Notes: generated from the letters alone by a model not told the origin. Shown: positions 32,803-42,420, counted from the first letter of the stretch. The stretch: 44,010 nucleotides of DNA from Clostridium grantii DSM 8605 (GCF_900129965.1 NZ_FQXM01000030.1:1-44010); one strand, 5' to 3'. Program-made: numbers and translations.

Positions 32803-33788
32803 GATCTTATCTCTCCCCAAATATAGTAGAAAAGTTTATCTATACTAGCTGTTTCAATATCATCAGGAACATTTTGACCTGTGCATAAATATGATATCGG
32901 TTTATCAATATATTTTGCAATATTTATTATATTTCCATAGCCTGAACTCTCATCTAATTTTGTTAATATATATTTATCATACCCTATTTGCTCATAACTG
33001 TCTGCGATGCCCTTTATATCTTTAAATTTTGTAGTTAAACTAAGTACCAAATATACACTTTTTTCTTTTATTTCGTCCATATATTCTTTTATTTCATTTA
33101 TTTGATCATCATTTTTAAAACTACGTCCTGTAGAATCAATTAAAATCAAATCGTATTTATTAAACTTTTGAATTGCTTTTTTCATATCTTCTTTTTTCAC
33201 TACAACTTCTAAAGGAATATTTAATATATCAGCATAAGTTTTTAACTGCTCAACTGCACCTATTCTATAAGTGTCTAATGTAATTAACGCCACTTTTTTA
33301 TTATTAACCAATGATTCTTTCGCCGCTATTTTAGCTATAGTAGTTGTTTTTCCTACCCCTGTTGGTCCTATAAAAGATATAATTTTATTATCTATATTTT
33401 CATTTATAACTACATTGTTTTTTACTTCTTCCCATAAAAATTCATTTAAAACAAATTTATTAATATTTGCTTTTTCTAATTTATGCTCATTACAATATTC
33501 AATAAACTCTTTTTGAATTTCTTTACTAAGATCACTTAATTCAAGTAAATCTTCTATTTCATTCCCTGATTCTTTTTTCTCATACTTATTTTTTGATTCT
33601 TTAGATTTTGATATTTCTTCTTCATCGACTGCAGCAATTACTTCTCTTTTCTTTTTTTTCATAAAACCTAATGGCCCTTTATTTTTTATATAGTGGTCAC
33701 TTATAATTACTGCTTTATCTCCTAGGTCCATTCTTATTCTAATCATAGCTTCTTGCATATTGCTTACCACATATTTTTTAACTATCAT
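32799..33788 (-). CDS. flhF: Flagellar SRP-type GTPase FlhF
   Basis: A 329-residue SRP54/FtsY-like GTPase. It has the N-terminal basic region (FMKKKKREV), an N-domain, and a G-domain with P-loop GPTGVGKTTTIAKIAAK. LITLDTYRIGAVEQLKTYADIL, LIDSTGR and LTKLDES follow. It marks the site of flagellar assembly at the membrane and works with FlhG. Its start overlaps the end of flhA by 11 bases, and its stop overlaps the flhG start, indicating tight translational coupling. Confidence 0.96.
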   Translation of the reverse strand: MIVKKYVVSNMQEAMIRIRMDLGDKAVIISDHYIKNKGPLGFMKKKKREVIAAVDEEEISKSKESKNKYEKKESGNEIEDLLELSDLSKEIQKEFIEYCNEHKLEKANINKFVLNEFLWEEVKNNVVINENIDNKIISFIGPTGVGKTTTIAKIAAKESLVNNKKVALITLDTYRIGAVEQLKTYADILNIPLEVVVKKEDMKKAIQKFNKYDLILIDSTGRSFKNDDQINEIKEYMDEIKEKSVYLVLSLTTKFKDIKGIADSYEQIGYDKYILTKLDESSGYGNIINIAKYIDKPISYLCTGQNVPDDIETASIDKLFYYIWGEIRS

Positions 33789-35859
33789 CTAGTTTCACCA
33801 TCCCAACTGCTTCTATATCGATATAATTAGGTATTTCATTTAAAGATATTACCGCTACTTTTGGAAAAGCAATTTCTATCATTCTCTTAAAAGCCGGTCT
33901 AATTTTTGGTGCCGCTAAAATTACCCCCTCTTTTCCTTGCATAGCTAAGTTTTCTATATTTGAATGAATTTTTTGAAGTATTTTTGTATTTATATTAGGA
34001 TCAATAGCTGGAAAAGATCCTTGTATAGATTTCTGCACATTATCAGATAATAATTTTTCTAATTGTGGGTGTAATGTAATTACATTTAATTTTTTATCTC
34101 CATCTAAATAATCCAGAACAATACTTCTACCTAATTTATATCTTACATACTCAGTAAGTAATTCCACATCTTTTGTATTAATAGCATAATCAGCCAAAGT
34201 TTCTAATATAGTTACCATATCCCTTACTGATACTTTTTCTCTTAATAAATTTTGTAATATCTTTTGAACTTCCCCTAAGCTTAATAGCTCTGGAATCAAT
34301 TCTTCCACTACTGCACTATTTTCTTCTTTAACACTATCCACTAATTCCTTAACATCTTGTCTTGTTATTAGCTCATGACTATTTTGCTTTATAATTTCTT
34401 TTAAATGTGTTATTAGTACAGTGGTTGGATCTACTACTGTATATCCCTTCATTTCCGCTAAATCTTGTTCAGATTTTTCCACCCATACCGCAGGTAGTCC
34501 AAAAGCTGGTTCCACTGTAGGTATTCCTTGTATATCAATGGAATCACTGCCTGGATCCATAACTAAAAGCCTATTATGGACTATAGTTCCTCTTGCTACA
34601 TCATTTCCTCTAATTTTAATAAGATATTCATTATGAGAAAGCATTAAATTATCTCTTATTCTAATAGGTCTTATTACAATACCCATCTCATTTGCAATTT
34701 GTCTTCTCATAGCAGAAATCCTTTGTACTAAATCTCCTCCAGCTTCTTTATCAACTAAAGGTATCAAATCGTAGGAAATTTCTATCTCTAATGATTCTAA
34801 TCCATCCACTTTTACTTCTGATGGAGGGGCTTCTTCTGTTTCATTTTCTTGTATTCGCTCTTCAATCTCTTTTGGCCCATTCTTTTGATCTTGATATAAT
34901 AAATAAGCTATTCCAGCTGTTATTATTGCCATCACGTAGAAAGGGAACGCTGGGAACCCTGGTACAGTTCCTATAGCTAAAAGTAGTCCTGAAACAATGG
35001 CGATTACCTTCCACATTGCAAATAATTGTTTAGTTAATTCCGATCCAAAACTAGACTTAGAATTTGAACGTGTAATTAAAATACCTGTAGCAATAGATAT
35101 TAATAAAGCTGGAACTTGACCTACTAACCCGTCACCAATGGTTAATAAACCAAATTGAGCTACTGCCTCTGATACACTCATTCCCTTTTGTAGTGAAAAT
35201 ATAGCAATTCCACCTAGAAAGTTAATAATAACTATAACAATACCAGCAATAGCATCTCCCTTAACAAATTTACTAGCACCATCCATGGTTCCATAAAAAT
35301 CTGCTTCTCTTTGAAGATCTTCTCTTCTTTTTTTAGCTTGAGCATCTGTAATAGTTCCTGCATTTAAGTCTGCATCAATACTCATTTGCTTACCTGGCAT
35401 AGCATCAAGAGTAAATCTTGCTGCAACTTCAGCTACTCTTCCCGCACCATTAGTTATAACTATAAATTGTATAAGTACGATAATAAGAAATATAATTGCT
35501 CCTACTATATAATTATCCCCAGTAACAAAACTTCCAAAAGCCGTTATTACAGTTCCCGCTTCTCCTTGACTTAAAATAAGTCTAGTAGATGATACATTTA
35601 ACCCCAGTCTAAACAAAGTGGTTACTAGTAACAATGTTGGGAATACAGAAAGTTCTAATATACTAGTTGTAAACATTGTTAGAATAAATATTATTAATGA
35701 AAATGTTATATTAAATACCAAAAGTATATCTAGTATTGCCGGTGGAAGGGGTATAATTATAATAGCTATAATTCCCATTACACCAAGAGCTGCTAGGGTA
35801 TCCATATTATTTACTATTCTTTTGACTCCAGAAGAATTTTTATTCTCCAAAAAACTCAC
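33778..35859 (-). CDS. flhA: Flagellar export gate protein FlhA
   Basis: A 693-residue core component of the flagellar type III export gate. The N-terminal half has about eight membrane helices with the conserved FHIPEP-type loop (RVAEVAARFTLDAMPGKQMSIDADLNAG). The C-terminal half is the cytosolic ring domain that binds chaperones and substrates (GYTVVDPTTVLITHLKEII). The start is a GTG immediately after the flhB TAG, with only a weak AAGAAG upstream, so it probably depends on translation of flhB. Confidence 0.97.
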   Translation of the reverse strand: MSFLENKNSSGVKRIVNNMDTLAALGVMGIIAIIIIPLPPAILDILLVFNITFSLIIFILTMFTTSILELSVFPTLLLVTTLFRLGLNVSSTRLILSQGEAGTVITAFGSFVTGDNYIVGAIIFLIIVLIQFIVITNGAGRVAEVAARFTLDAMPGKQMSIDADLNAGTITDAQAKKRREDLQREADFYGTMDGASKFVKGDAIAGIVIVIINFLGGIAIFSLQKGMSVSEAVAQFGLLTIGDGLVGQVPALLISIATGILITRSNSKSSFGSELTKQLFAMWKVIAIVSGLLLAIGTVPGFPAFPFYVMAIITAGIAYLLYQDQKNGPKEIEERIQENETEEAPPSEVKVDGLESLEIEISYDLIPLVDKEAGGDLVQRISAMRRQIANEMGIVIRPIRIRDNLMLSHNEYLIKIRGNDVARGTIVHNRLLVMDPGSDSIDIQGIPTVEPAFGLPAVWVEKSEQDLAEMKGYTVVDPTTVLITHLKEIIKQNSHELITRQDVKELVDSVKEENSAVVEELIPELLSLGEVQKILQNLLREKVSVRDMVTILETLADYAINTKDVELLTEYVRYKLGRSIVLDYLDGDKKLNVITLHPQLEKLLSDNVQKSIQGSFPAIDPNINTKILQKIHSNIENLAMQGKEGVILAAPKIRPAFKRMIEIAFPKVAVISLNEIPNYIDIEAVGMVKLDDS

Positions 35860-37092
35860 CTACACTCTTCTTCTTGATTTCGTAAAGTTTCTTTTCTTTT
35901 GTTCTAATTTATATATAAATGCTAAAATTTCTGCTAAAGCTCCATAAAATTCTGCAGGTATTTCTTGCCCAATCTTTACTCTTTTATATATTACTCTTGC
36001 TAAAGGTTTATTTTCGATTATTGGTATATCTTTAGCTTTGGCTATTTCTCTTATTTTAGCCGCTAAATTATCAGCTCCCTTAGCTAATAATTTTGGCGCA
36101 TCATCTATGGACTCATCATATCTTATTGCTAAAGCAAGATGAGTAGGATTTGTAACAATCACTGAAGCTTTTTCCACATCAGCCATCATTCTGTTCATTG
36201 CTAATTGTCTTTGTTTTTGTTTTCTTTTTGATTTTATTAAAGGGTCACCCTCAATTTGTTTATATTCTTCTTTAACCTCATGCTTTGTCATTTTTAAACT
36301 TTTCTTAAAATCATATCTTTGGTATACATAATCCACTATTCCTACCATAACTAAAATTATAGCAAATTTCATAATAAATCCACCTAATAGTTGGCTTAAA
36401 TATGTATAATAATTATTCACCGAGGTAAGAGAAATTTGTTGTATATCCACAATATTATCTTTAATAAAATTATAACAAATATAAGTAACTAGACCTAACT
36501 TAGCTAAGTTTTTCAAAAGCCCAAAAAATACTTTTTTTGAAAATAATCTTTTAAAACCTTCAATAGGATTTAATTTTTTAAAATCTGGTTTTAAAGGGTG
36601 AAAAGAATAATTAAATCTAGTTTGTGCTAAATTTATAACTATAGCTGAAATAAATAGCACGCCAAAAACCGGAATTATTATTTGTATTAAAACTAAAATT
36701 TGTGCTGTAAAAAAACTTCTCACACTACTAGATGTAAAATTCATCATATAATTCGTAGAGAGTCCTTGCCTTAAATAATTAGCTATGGTTTTAAAAATAG
36801 AGTTTCCTAGTCCACTAGCCACTAAAGCAAATATAAATAATTGAAGTGAAGAATTTAAATCTTGGCTTTTAGCAATTTGTCCTTTTTTCTTTGCATCTTG
36901 ATATTTTTTAGGAGTAGGGTCTTCTGTTTTTTCATCTTCTACCAAAAATAGATTAGAAATTTTTCTAGTATTTATTGATATTTTATTTTCAAAGGAACCT
37001 GCAAAGCTGAATGCTGGTGGTTTCCTATAATAAAAAATAATAATCAGTATGATATGAACTATTAAAATATAAAAAGAAAGATTATTAATCAT
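35860..37092 (-). CDS. flhB: Flagellar export switch protein FlhB with N-terminal extension
   Basis: A 410-residue component of the export apparatus that switches substrate class. The usual start motif KTEDPTPKK appears only at residues 55-63. Four membrane helices follow, then a C-terminal domain with the autocleavage motif NPTH (Asn315) in VIVTNPTHLALAIRYDE. Most FlhB proteins have this motif within about ten residues of the start, so about 45 residues are extra, including a hydrophobic helix (FYILIVHIILIIIF). AAGGGGAAATAC before the ATG supports this start, and no later in-frame ATG/GTG/TTG with a ribosome binding site is evident before the motif. Confidence 0.94.
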   Translation of the reverse strand: MINNLSFYILIVHIILIIIFYYRKPPAFSFAGSFENKISINTRKISNLFLVEDEKTEDPTPKKYQDAKKKGQIAKSQDLNSSLQLFIFALVASGLGNSIFKTIANYLRQGLSTNYMMNFTSSSVRSFFTAQILVLIQIIIPVFGVLFISAIVINLAQTRFNYSFHPLKPDFKKLNPIEGFKRLFSKKVFFGLLKNLAKLGLVTYICYNFIKDNIVDIQQISLTSVNNYYTYLSQLLGGFIMKFAIILVMVGIVDYVYQRYDFKKSLKMTKHEVKEEYKQIEGDPLIKSKRKQKQRQLAMNRMMADVEKASVIVTNPTHLALAIRYDESIDDAPKLLAKGADNLAAKIREIAKAKDIPIIENKPLARVIYKRVKIGQEIPAEFYGALAEILAFIYKLEQKKRNFTKSRRRV

Positions 37093-37102
37093 GTATTTCC
37101 CC

Positions 37103-37882
37103 TTAATTTCCTTTTGATAAGATTTCTATTATATTATTTAACTCAGACGGAATCATCTCCACCACTCCACCTATAAGATTAATTACAATAGGCAATATAG
37201 AGAAAAAAGTGAATAATCCTACTAAAACCTTTAAAGGAAGTCCCAGCATCAATACATTTAATTGAGGTACTGTTCTAGACATTATTCCTAAAACCAAATC
37301 CGAAATAACAAAAACTAAAATCATAGGTGCCGCTATTTGAACTGCTATGGTAAAACACTTCACTATTAATTGAAGTATAGCAACACCACTAAGCGCACTA
37401 ATACTATAATTTCCTATATCAATAATTTTAAAACTATTTACTACTCCAATAATAAGATAATAATGTCCATTTAAAATAAAATATAAAATTACAGTAAGCC
37501 AAAAATATATCTGTCCATATATAGATAATTTATCTCCTGATGTAGGATCAAATATTGTAGAAGCTGAAAAACCTCCTTGAATATCAATAAATTGACCAGC
37601 CATTTGAGTACTCATAAAAACAATATTCACTGCAAATCCCATTGTTAATCCTACCGCCACCTCTTTTATCAATAATACTACAAATAGATCCATTCCCACT
37701 GATAAAGTTTTATCTATTTCAGCCACATTAATAAAAACTAAATAAGCTATTATAATACAAAAACCTATTTTGAAAGTGTTGGGAAGTCCTTTTATATTCA
37801 ATAAAGGAGTGGTAATAAACATACTTGTAATTCTAACTAAAATAAGAAAAAAAACAGTGAAATTTAAAGTAATCATAGCCAC
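37103..37882 (-). CDS. fliR: Flagellar export gate protein FliR
   Basis: A 259-residue membrane protein of the export gate (FliPQR) with about six helices. Landmarks are LLNIKGLPNTFKIGFCIIIAYL near the N-terminus, GQFIDIQGGFSASTIFDP in the middle and LNVLMLGLPLKVLVGLF near the C-terminus. It begins right after the fliQ stop, at GTG or at the ATG two codons later. Full length and not fused to FlhB, unlike in some clostridia. Confidence 0.95.
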   Translation of the reverse strand: MAMITLNFTVFFLILVRITSMFITTPLLNIKGLPNTFKIGFCIIIAYLVFINVAEIDKTLSVGMDLFVVLLIKEVAVGLTMGFAVNIVFMSTQMAGQFIDIQGGFSASTIFDPTSGDKLSIYGQIYFWLTVILYFILNGHYYLIIGVVNSFKIIDIGNYSISALSGVAILQLIVKCFTIAVQIAAPMILVFVISDLVLGIMSRTVPQLNVLMLGLPLKVLVGLFTFFSILPIVINLIGGVVEMIPSELNNIIEILSKGN

Positions 37883-38152
37883 CTACCTCAATACATTTGT
37901 TAAATTAACCATAGTTCTATTAAAAAATGCTATAAGTGTATTTAACATAAAATTCCCAAAAAAAATCAAAGACAAAAATACTGCAATTAATTTTGGAACA
38001 AAAGTTAATGTTTGATCTTGAATTTGAGTAGTTGCTTGAATAATGCTTATTATCAATCCTATCAACATTGAAACAATTAATACAGGCGCTGATACAATCA
38101 TTATAGTAAAAAAAGCATCTCTCATTATATCTAATACCATGGCTTGACTCAT
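37883..38152 (-). CDS. fliQ: Flagellar export gate protein FliQ
   Basis: An 89-residue protein with two membrane helices. The conserved stretch PVLIVSMLIGLIISIIQATTQIQDQTL leads to TFVPKLIAVF. It is part of the FliPQR gate, lying between fliP and fliR as usual. AGGAGG-type ribosome binding site upstream. Confidence 0.95.
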   Translation of the reverse strand: MSQAMVLDIMRDAFFTIMIVSAPVLIVSMLIGLIISIIQATTQIQDQTLTFVPKLIAVFLSLIFFGNFMLNTLIAFFNRTMVNLTNVLR

Positions 38153-38162
38153 ATACTTCCTC

Positions 38163-38921
38163 CTAAATAAAACTTTCCACTAGTGATTTAACTACCAGAT
38201 TCCATCCATCTACCATTACAAATAATAAAATTTTAAAAGGAAGAGAAATCATTACAGGAGATAACATAAACATACCCATGGACATCAAAATACTAGCAAC
38301 CACCATATCCACAATAACAAAAGGAATAAAAAGCAAAAATCCTATTTGAAAAGCTGTTTTTAACTCACTTATAACAAAAGCAGGAACTAAAACAGTAAAT
38401 CCAGTATCAATAGCTTGGTCTGGAACTTCTGTATCAGATAAATCTATAAACAAAGCCAAATCCTTTTCTCTTGTTTGTTTTAACATAAATTCCTTTATGG
38501 GTTTTGAACCTATTTCTATGGCTTCTTCTTGAGTAATTGTTTCTTCTAAATAAGGATTAACCGCATTATCCATAACATCATTGTAAACTGGTGCCATTAT
38601 AAAAAATGTTAAAAACAATGCCAATCCAACTAAAATTTGATTAGGAGGACTTTGTTGAGTTCCTAATGCATTTCTCAAAAATGAAAATACCACAATTATT
38701 CTTGTAAAAGAAGTCATCAAGATAAGTATAGATGGTGCCAGCGTCAAAACAGTTAATAGAACCAATAATTTAATACTATCCATGGTTTCTACTGGGTTGG
38801 CCGCTTCTCCTATATCAATTCCAATCTGTGGAATAGGTATCGGTTCTGCAAAAGCCGATATCTTCATAAGAGTCATAAAAGCAATAAAAATAATACTAAA
38901 AATCCATACCTTTTTTCTCAT
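38163..38921 (-). CDS. fliP: Flagellar export gate protein FliP
   Basis: A 252-residue membrane protein with a cleavable-type N-terminal signal sequence (about 1-26). Family signatures follow: LAPSILILMTSFTRIIVVFSFLRNALGTQQSPPNQILVGLALFLT and the C-terminal MSMGMFMLSPVMISLPFKILLFVMVDGWNLV. It forms the core of the export gate with FliQ and FliR. It starts 2 bases after the fliO stop. Confidence 0.97.
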   Translation of the reverse strand: MRKKVWIFSIIFIAFMTLMKISAFAEPIPIPQIGIDIGEAANPVETMDSIKLLVLLTVLTLAPSILILMTSFTRIIVVFSFLRNALGTQQSPPNQILVGLALFLTFFIMAPVYNDVMDNAVNPYLEETITQEEAIEIGSKPIKEFMLKQTREKDLALFIDLSDTEVPDQAIDTGFTVLVPAFVISELKTAFQIGFLLFIPFVIVDMVVASILMSMGMFMLSPVMISLPFKILLFVMVDGWNLVVKSLVESFI

Positions 38922-38923
38922 TA

Positions 38924-39283
38924 TTATTCTTTATCCTTCCTAAAAAAGTTGGAACTTTTATTTATAATATTTGCTAAATTTAAATTACTCATATCCAATT
39001 CTTTATTTAAATATTTTTCTTCTAATTCTTTAGGAAGTTTTTCAATTTTATTTACACTATTATCGCTTACTCCCATCAAAAATAGTTCTTCCCCAACTTT
39101 AACTATACAAATACTGCTTTTATTGGATAGCGAAAGTCTTTCAAGCATTTTTAAATTTTTATTTCCTAAAGGATTTATATATTTTTTACTAACTTTAGCA
39201 CTAATAAATATTAATAAAAGCACTACAACAAGAGCTAGTAACATTTGCATAAAGGCCGCTAAAAAACTAAAATCACTTCCCAA
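38924..39283 (-). CDS. fliO: Flagellar assembly protein FliO
   Basis: A 119-residue protein with one N-terminal membrane helix (about 8-28, MQMLLALVVVLLLIFISAKV). A cytosolic domain follows with MLERLSLSNKSSICIVKVGEELFLMGVSDNSV, the FliO/FliZ pattern. FliO is a chaperone for FliP assembly and is encoded directly before fliP here. No fliM, fliY or fliN lies between fliL and fliO, unlike the Bacillus order. Confidence 0.88.
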   Translation of the reverse strand: MGSDFSFLAAFMQMLLALVVVLLLIFISAKVSKKYINPLGNKNLKMLERLSLSNKSSICIVKVGEELFLMGVSDNSVNKIEKLPKELEEKYLNKELDMSNLNLANIINKSSNFFRKDKE

Positions 39284-39298
39284 TATTTATCCTTCTTT

Positions 39299-39763
39299 CT
39301 ATTGCATCATAAAATCCGTAAAATATACATTAGATACTATTGTTCCTCCTAGAAGCTCATTTAATGTATCTTTTATCTCAACTTTCAAATTTTCTGTTCC
39401 TTCTTCTAGCAAAAGTTCTTCTTTTGTTTTACTTCTTAAAGTTTGAATAAGAGAATCTCTTATTTTATCTTCATTATTATTAATTATTGCAGCATCATCC
39501 CCACTTAAACAACCTAACACTATAACTGTTCTTAAATAGCTATTTTTATCATCAGCTTTTAAGTTTACAATAAATTGTTTTAATGCAATCTGTTGTTCTA
39601 CTACAACTTCTTCTTTATTCATTATATTGTTTGCAAACTCTGGATTTCTCAAAAAGAAAAATAAAGCTGCTGCAGCTATGACTAGAACTATTCCTAAAAT
39701 AACTATAATCAATTTCCCTTTTTTCTTTTCTTTTTTTTCTTTCTTCTCTTTTTTTTCCGCCAT
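39299..39763 (-). CDS. fliL: Flagellar basal body-associated protein FliL
   Basis: A 154-residue single-pass membrane protein. The N-terminus is an extreme Lys/Glu run (KEKKEKKEKKEKKKGK) before a helix at about 18-38. The outer domain ends with IRDSLIQTLRSKTKEELL and NELLGGTIVSNVYFTDFMMQ, the FliL C-terminal pattern. FliL supports the stator, and it lies next to motAB here. GGGGATTAAATA precedes the ATG. Confidence 0.92.
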   Translation of the reverse strand: MAEKKEKKEKKEKKKGKLIIVILGIVLVIAAAALFFFLRNPEFANNIMNKEEVVVEQQIALKQFIVNLKADDKNSYLRTVIVLGCLSGDDAAIINNNEDKIRDSLIQTLRSKTKEELLLEEGTENLKVEIKDTLNELLGGTIVSNVYFTDFMMQ

Positions 39764-39778
39764 TATTTAATCCCCACA

Positions 39779-40546
39779 CTATTCCTCAATATTTTCTTCA
39801 TTTAAATATTTAACAACAATATTAACTCTTCTATTTAATTGTCGATTTTCACTAGAATCATTACTAACCTTAGGTTTATATTCTCCATGTCCTACCGCAC
39901 TTAATCGACTAGGATCTATGCCTTGTGTTTCCGAGAAATACCTTACCACTGTTATAGCTCTAGATGCTGATAATTCCCAATTACTTTTAAATTCATAAGT
40001 ACTTATTGGTATATTATCTGTATGTCCTTCTACCATAATTTCATTAGGCATATTTTTTAATTTCTGCCCTAATGTATTTAATATACCCAGAGACTCTTCT
40101 CTTAAATCTGCTTTACCAGTCTCGAAAAATAGATAATCCTTTATATCTATTAAAATCCCCATACTGGTTATATTAACCTCTACACTTCCTTCTAATTCTT
40201 TTTCTGCTACATAAGCTTTAATTTCTTTACTAAGCTGTTCTATAGCTTCTTTATCCGTTACAACCTGATCATTTAATACTTCTTCTTCAATTCCATCAGG
40301 AGGTGACTCTTCTGTTAGAATATCATCTTCTCTATTTTCTGGATTGGTATCTTCTTGAATTACGGAAGCTCCACTATCCGTTAAAATACTTCTTAGTCCA
40401 TTAGCAACATCTGTAAATTTGTTTTCATCCACACTAGAAATAGAATAAAGAAGTATAAAAAATGTTAACAACAATGTCATAAGGTCTGAAAAGGTGGTCA
40501 TCCATAAAGGAGAGCCTCCACCTTCTGTTGATTTTTTCTTACGCAT
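39779..40546 (-). CDS. motB: Stator protein MotB
   Basis: A 255-residue stator subunit. A single membrane helix follows WMTTFSDLMTLLLTFFILLYSISSVD, with the ion-conducting Asp21. A plug and linker region (about 45-110, acidic) leads to an OmpA-like peptidoglycan-binding domain with EGHTDNIPI and NRQLNRRVNIVV. It anchors the stator to the wall. Its start overlaps motA by 8 bases. Confidence 0.95.
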   Translation of the reverse strand: MRKKKSTEGGGSPLWMTTFSDLMTLLLTFFILLYSISSVDENKFTDVANGLRSILTDSGASVIQEDTNPENREDDILTEESPPDGIEEEVLNDQVVTDKEAIEQLSKEIKAYVAEKELEGSVEVNITSMGILIDIKDYLFFETGKADLREESLGILNTLGQKLKNMPNEIMVEGHTDNIPISTYEFKSNWELSASRAITVVRYFSETQGIDPSRLSAVGHGEYKPKVSNDSSENRQLNRRVNIVVKYLNEENIEE

Positions 40547-41342
40547 TTTCGTACTCCACCTTTGTTATGGAATCATCTTTTCTTTTAAGTCTTTCTTGCG
40601 GCGATAAGTATGTTCCTAATTTTTCTTCTATATTCATAGTACTCATTTTACTTTGAACAGATAAAACACCATCTATCATCATGGTTCTTAAATAAACTTC
40701 ATCTGAAGACTTAACCTCTAGATTACTGGCTATTGGTAGCACAACCAAATTAGCAAATAAAGCTCCATAAAAAGTAGTTATTAAAGCTGTGGCCATACCT
40801 GTTCCTATGGCTGCTGCATCGGAAAGATTGGCAAGCATTCCTATAAGACCAATAATTGTTCCTAACATACCAAAAGCCGGTGCATATTCTCCCCATTTTT
40901 TAAAGAGTCTTTGTCCCTCTGTATGTCTTTCCTCTGCTGCATCAATTTCTAATTCTAAGATTTCCTTTATAAGTTCAACTTCCATGGCATCTATAACCAT
41001 TAACAATCCTCTTTTTAAGAATTTATCTTGAATCTCTTCAACTTGCTCTTCTATAGAATTAAATCCATCTTTTTTTGCTTTTTTAGATAAATCTATAAAT
41101 GTATCAATCAACTGTGATTTATCAGTATTTATTTCTGAAAAAGCTATTTTTAAAAGAGCTGGTATCTTTTTCACATTATCAAAAGGTTCCCCTATAAATA
41201 AAGCCATCATTGATCCACCTATGGTTATAAGAAATGAAGGTAAATCAATATATCCATTTATGCTTCCCGCCATCATTATGGATCCCACAATCAAAACAAA
41301 ACCCATAACCAATCCTATCAATGTGGTCAAACTACGTTTCAA
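40539..41342 (-). CDS. motA: Stator protein MotA
   Basis: A 267-residue membrane protein with four helices. Family features are GYIDLPSFLITIGGSMMALFIGEP, the cytosolic loop with GLLMVIDAMEVELIKEILELEID, and the GEYAPAFGMLGTIIGLIGMLANL segment with ion-path residues. With MotB it converts ion flow to torque. The start is the TTG at 41342, 5 bases after GGGGTGG. The frame is open nine codons upstream but over the ribosome binding site. A 17-bp hairpin lies between flgE and this gene. Confidence 0.95.
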   Translation of the reverse strand: MKRSLTTLIGLVMGFVLIVGSIMMAGSINGYIDLPSFLITIGGSMMALFIGEPFDNVKKIPALLKIAFSEINTDKSQLIDTFIDLSKKAKKDGFNSIEEQVEEIQDKFLKRGLLMVIDAMEVELIKEILELEIDAAEERHTEGQRLFKKWGEYAPAFGMLGTIIGLIGMLANLSDAAAIGTGMATALITTFYGALFANLVVLPIASNLEVKSSDEVYLRTMMIDGVLSVQSKMSTMNIEEKLGTYLSPQERLKRKDDSITKVEYENA

Positions 41343-41408
41343 ATATTCCACCCCTTTGGTTCTATGCAATTCACCTAGATGCTAAGTTTATTGGCTAAAA
41401 TATGTTTT

Positions 41409-41458
41409 AATCATTGATAGAAGACTAAAAATCCTTTGTCTTCTATCAATGATTTTTT
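41409..41458. terminator. Strong hairpin between flgE and motA
   Basis: A 16-17 bp perfect stem (about 41409-41425 with 41438-41454) with a 12-base loop. The T-run follows it on the plus strand, but on the minus strand, where the operon runs, the tail is TAAAACAT. As a minus-strand terminator it should be weak or partial. It may lower motA transcription relative to flgE, protect mRNA ends, or block antisense transcripts. Confidence 0.6.
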
Positions 41459-41478
41459 ATTTTTCTTAACTTGCTATT

Positions 41479-42420
41479 TTATCTTTTTAAGCTCAATAAT
41501 TCTTGTAACATTTCATCTGATGTTGTTATTGATCTTGAGTTTGCTTGATAAGCTCTACTTGTTATTATCATTTCTGTGAACTCATTAGCTAAATCTACGT
41601 TGGAAACTTCTAGTACCCCTTGATTAATTATACCAAAAGAGTTTTCACCAGCTTTTCCATACATAGGTTCCGCCGAGTTAGCAGTTTTTCCGTAAGTATT
41701 TGCCCCTTCTTTAGTTAAACCTTCTTGATTAGTAAATTTTGCTATCGCTATCCGACCCAGTTTATAACTGTTTTGATCACTTCCTATGGCTGTTATCAAT
41801 CCTGAGCTATCTACATTGAACGTTTCTAGAGTAACTGCCGGAATAGCTGTAGTGGGAGGAGGGCCAGCTGACGCAGCTACCGCAGGGACAAGCTCTGTAG
41901 GTATTTTCAATTCTCTTAAATCGCCTTCAGATGTAGTACCATCGGCATCCAAGTCTTTGCTAATTCCATTAATATCAACTTCATACCCTAAAACTTTATT
42001 TCCCGAAGAATTCACAAGATTTCCATCAGAATCTTTATAAAAAGACCCATCTCTTGTATAACTTACAGTATTCGGAGCCCCTGTTGCTGCATTAATATTT
42101 GATGAAACTACAAAGAAACCCTCTCTCTCAATTGCAAAATCAAATTCTCTACCAGTTGGTTGTTGAACTCCATCTGAGGTCATTGTATCGATAGAGCTTA
42201 CAGTTGTTCCAAGTCCTACTTGCTTTGGATTTTTTGCTCCTTTTCCACTGGTATCAGGTCCTAAGGCAGTAGACATTGTATTACTAAGCGTTTCTTGAAA
42301 TTTAACTCTACTAGATTTAAAAGCTGTTGTATTAACATTGGCAATATTATTACCTATAACGTCCATTTTAACTTGATTACTTTTCATACCACTTACGCCT
42401 GAGTATAACGATCTTAACAT
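41479..42420 (-). CDS. flgE: Flagellar hook protein FlgE
   Basis: A 313-residue axial protein. The N-terminal motif is LYSGVSGMKSNQVKMDVIGNNIANVNT and the C-terminal one is ANEFTEMIITSRAYQANSRSI. The core has FDFAIEREGFFVV and VSYTRDGSFYKD. Genes for hook-length control and hook cap lie directly upstream, so hook rather than rod is the best reading. A Pro/Ala/Thr-rich insert (about residues 178-198) with higher GC than the rest probably forms a surface-exposed variable domain. AGGGGGATT precedes the ATG. Confidence 0.92.
   Translation of the reverse strand: MLRSLYSGVSGMKSNQVKMDVIGNNIANVNTTAFKSSRVKFQETLSNTMSTALGPDTSGKGAKNPKQVGLGTTVSSIDTMTSDGVQQPTGREFDFAIEREGFFVVSSNINAATGAPNTVSYTRDGSFYKDSDGNLVNSSGNKVLGYEVDINGISKDLDADGTTSEGDLRELKIPTELVPAVAASAGPPPTTAIPAVTLETFNVDSSGLITAIGSDQNSYKLGRIAIAKFTNQEGLTKEGANTYGKTANSAEPMYGKAGENSFGIINQGVLEVSNVDLANEFTEMIITSRAYQANSRSITTSDEMLQELLSLKR

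Noticed and set aside
38949..39446. 165-codon plus-strand frame across fliO and fliL
   Set aside because: It is antisense to two well-supported flagellar genes and has no ribosome binding site or recognisable domain.
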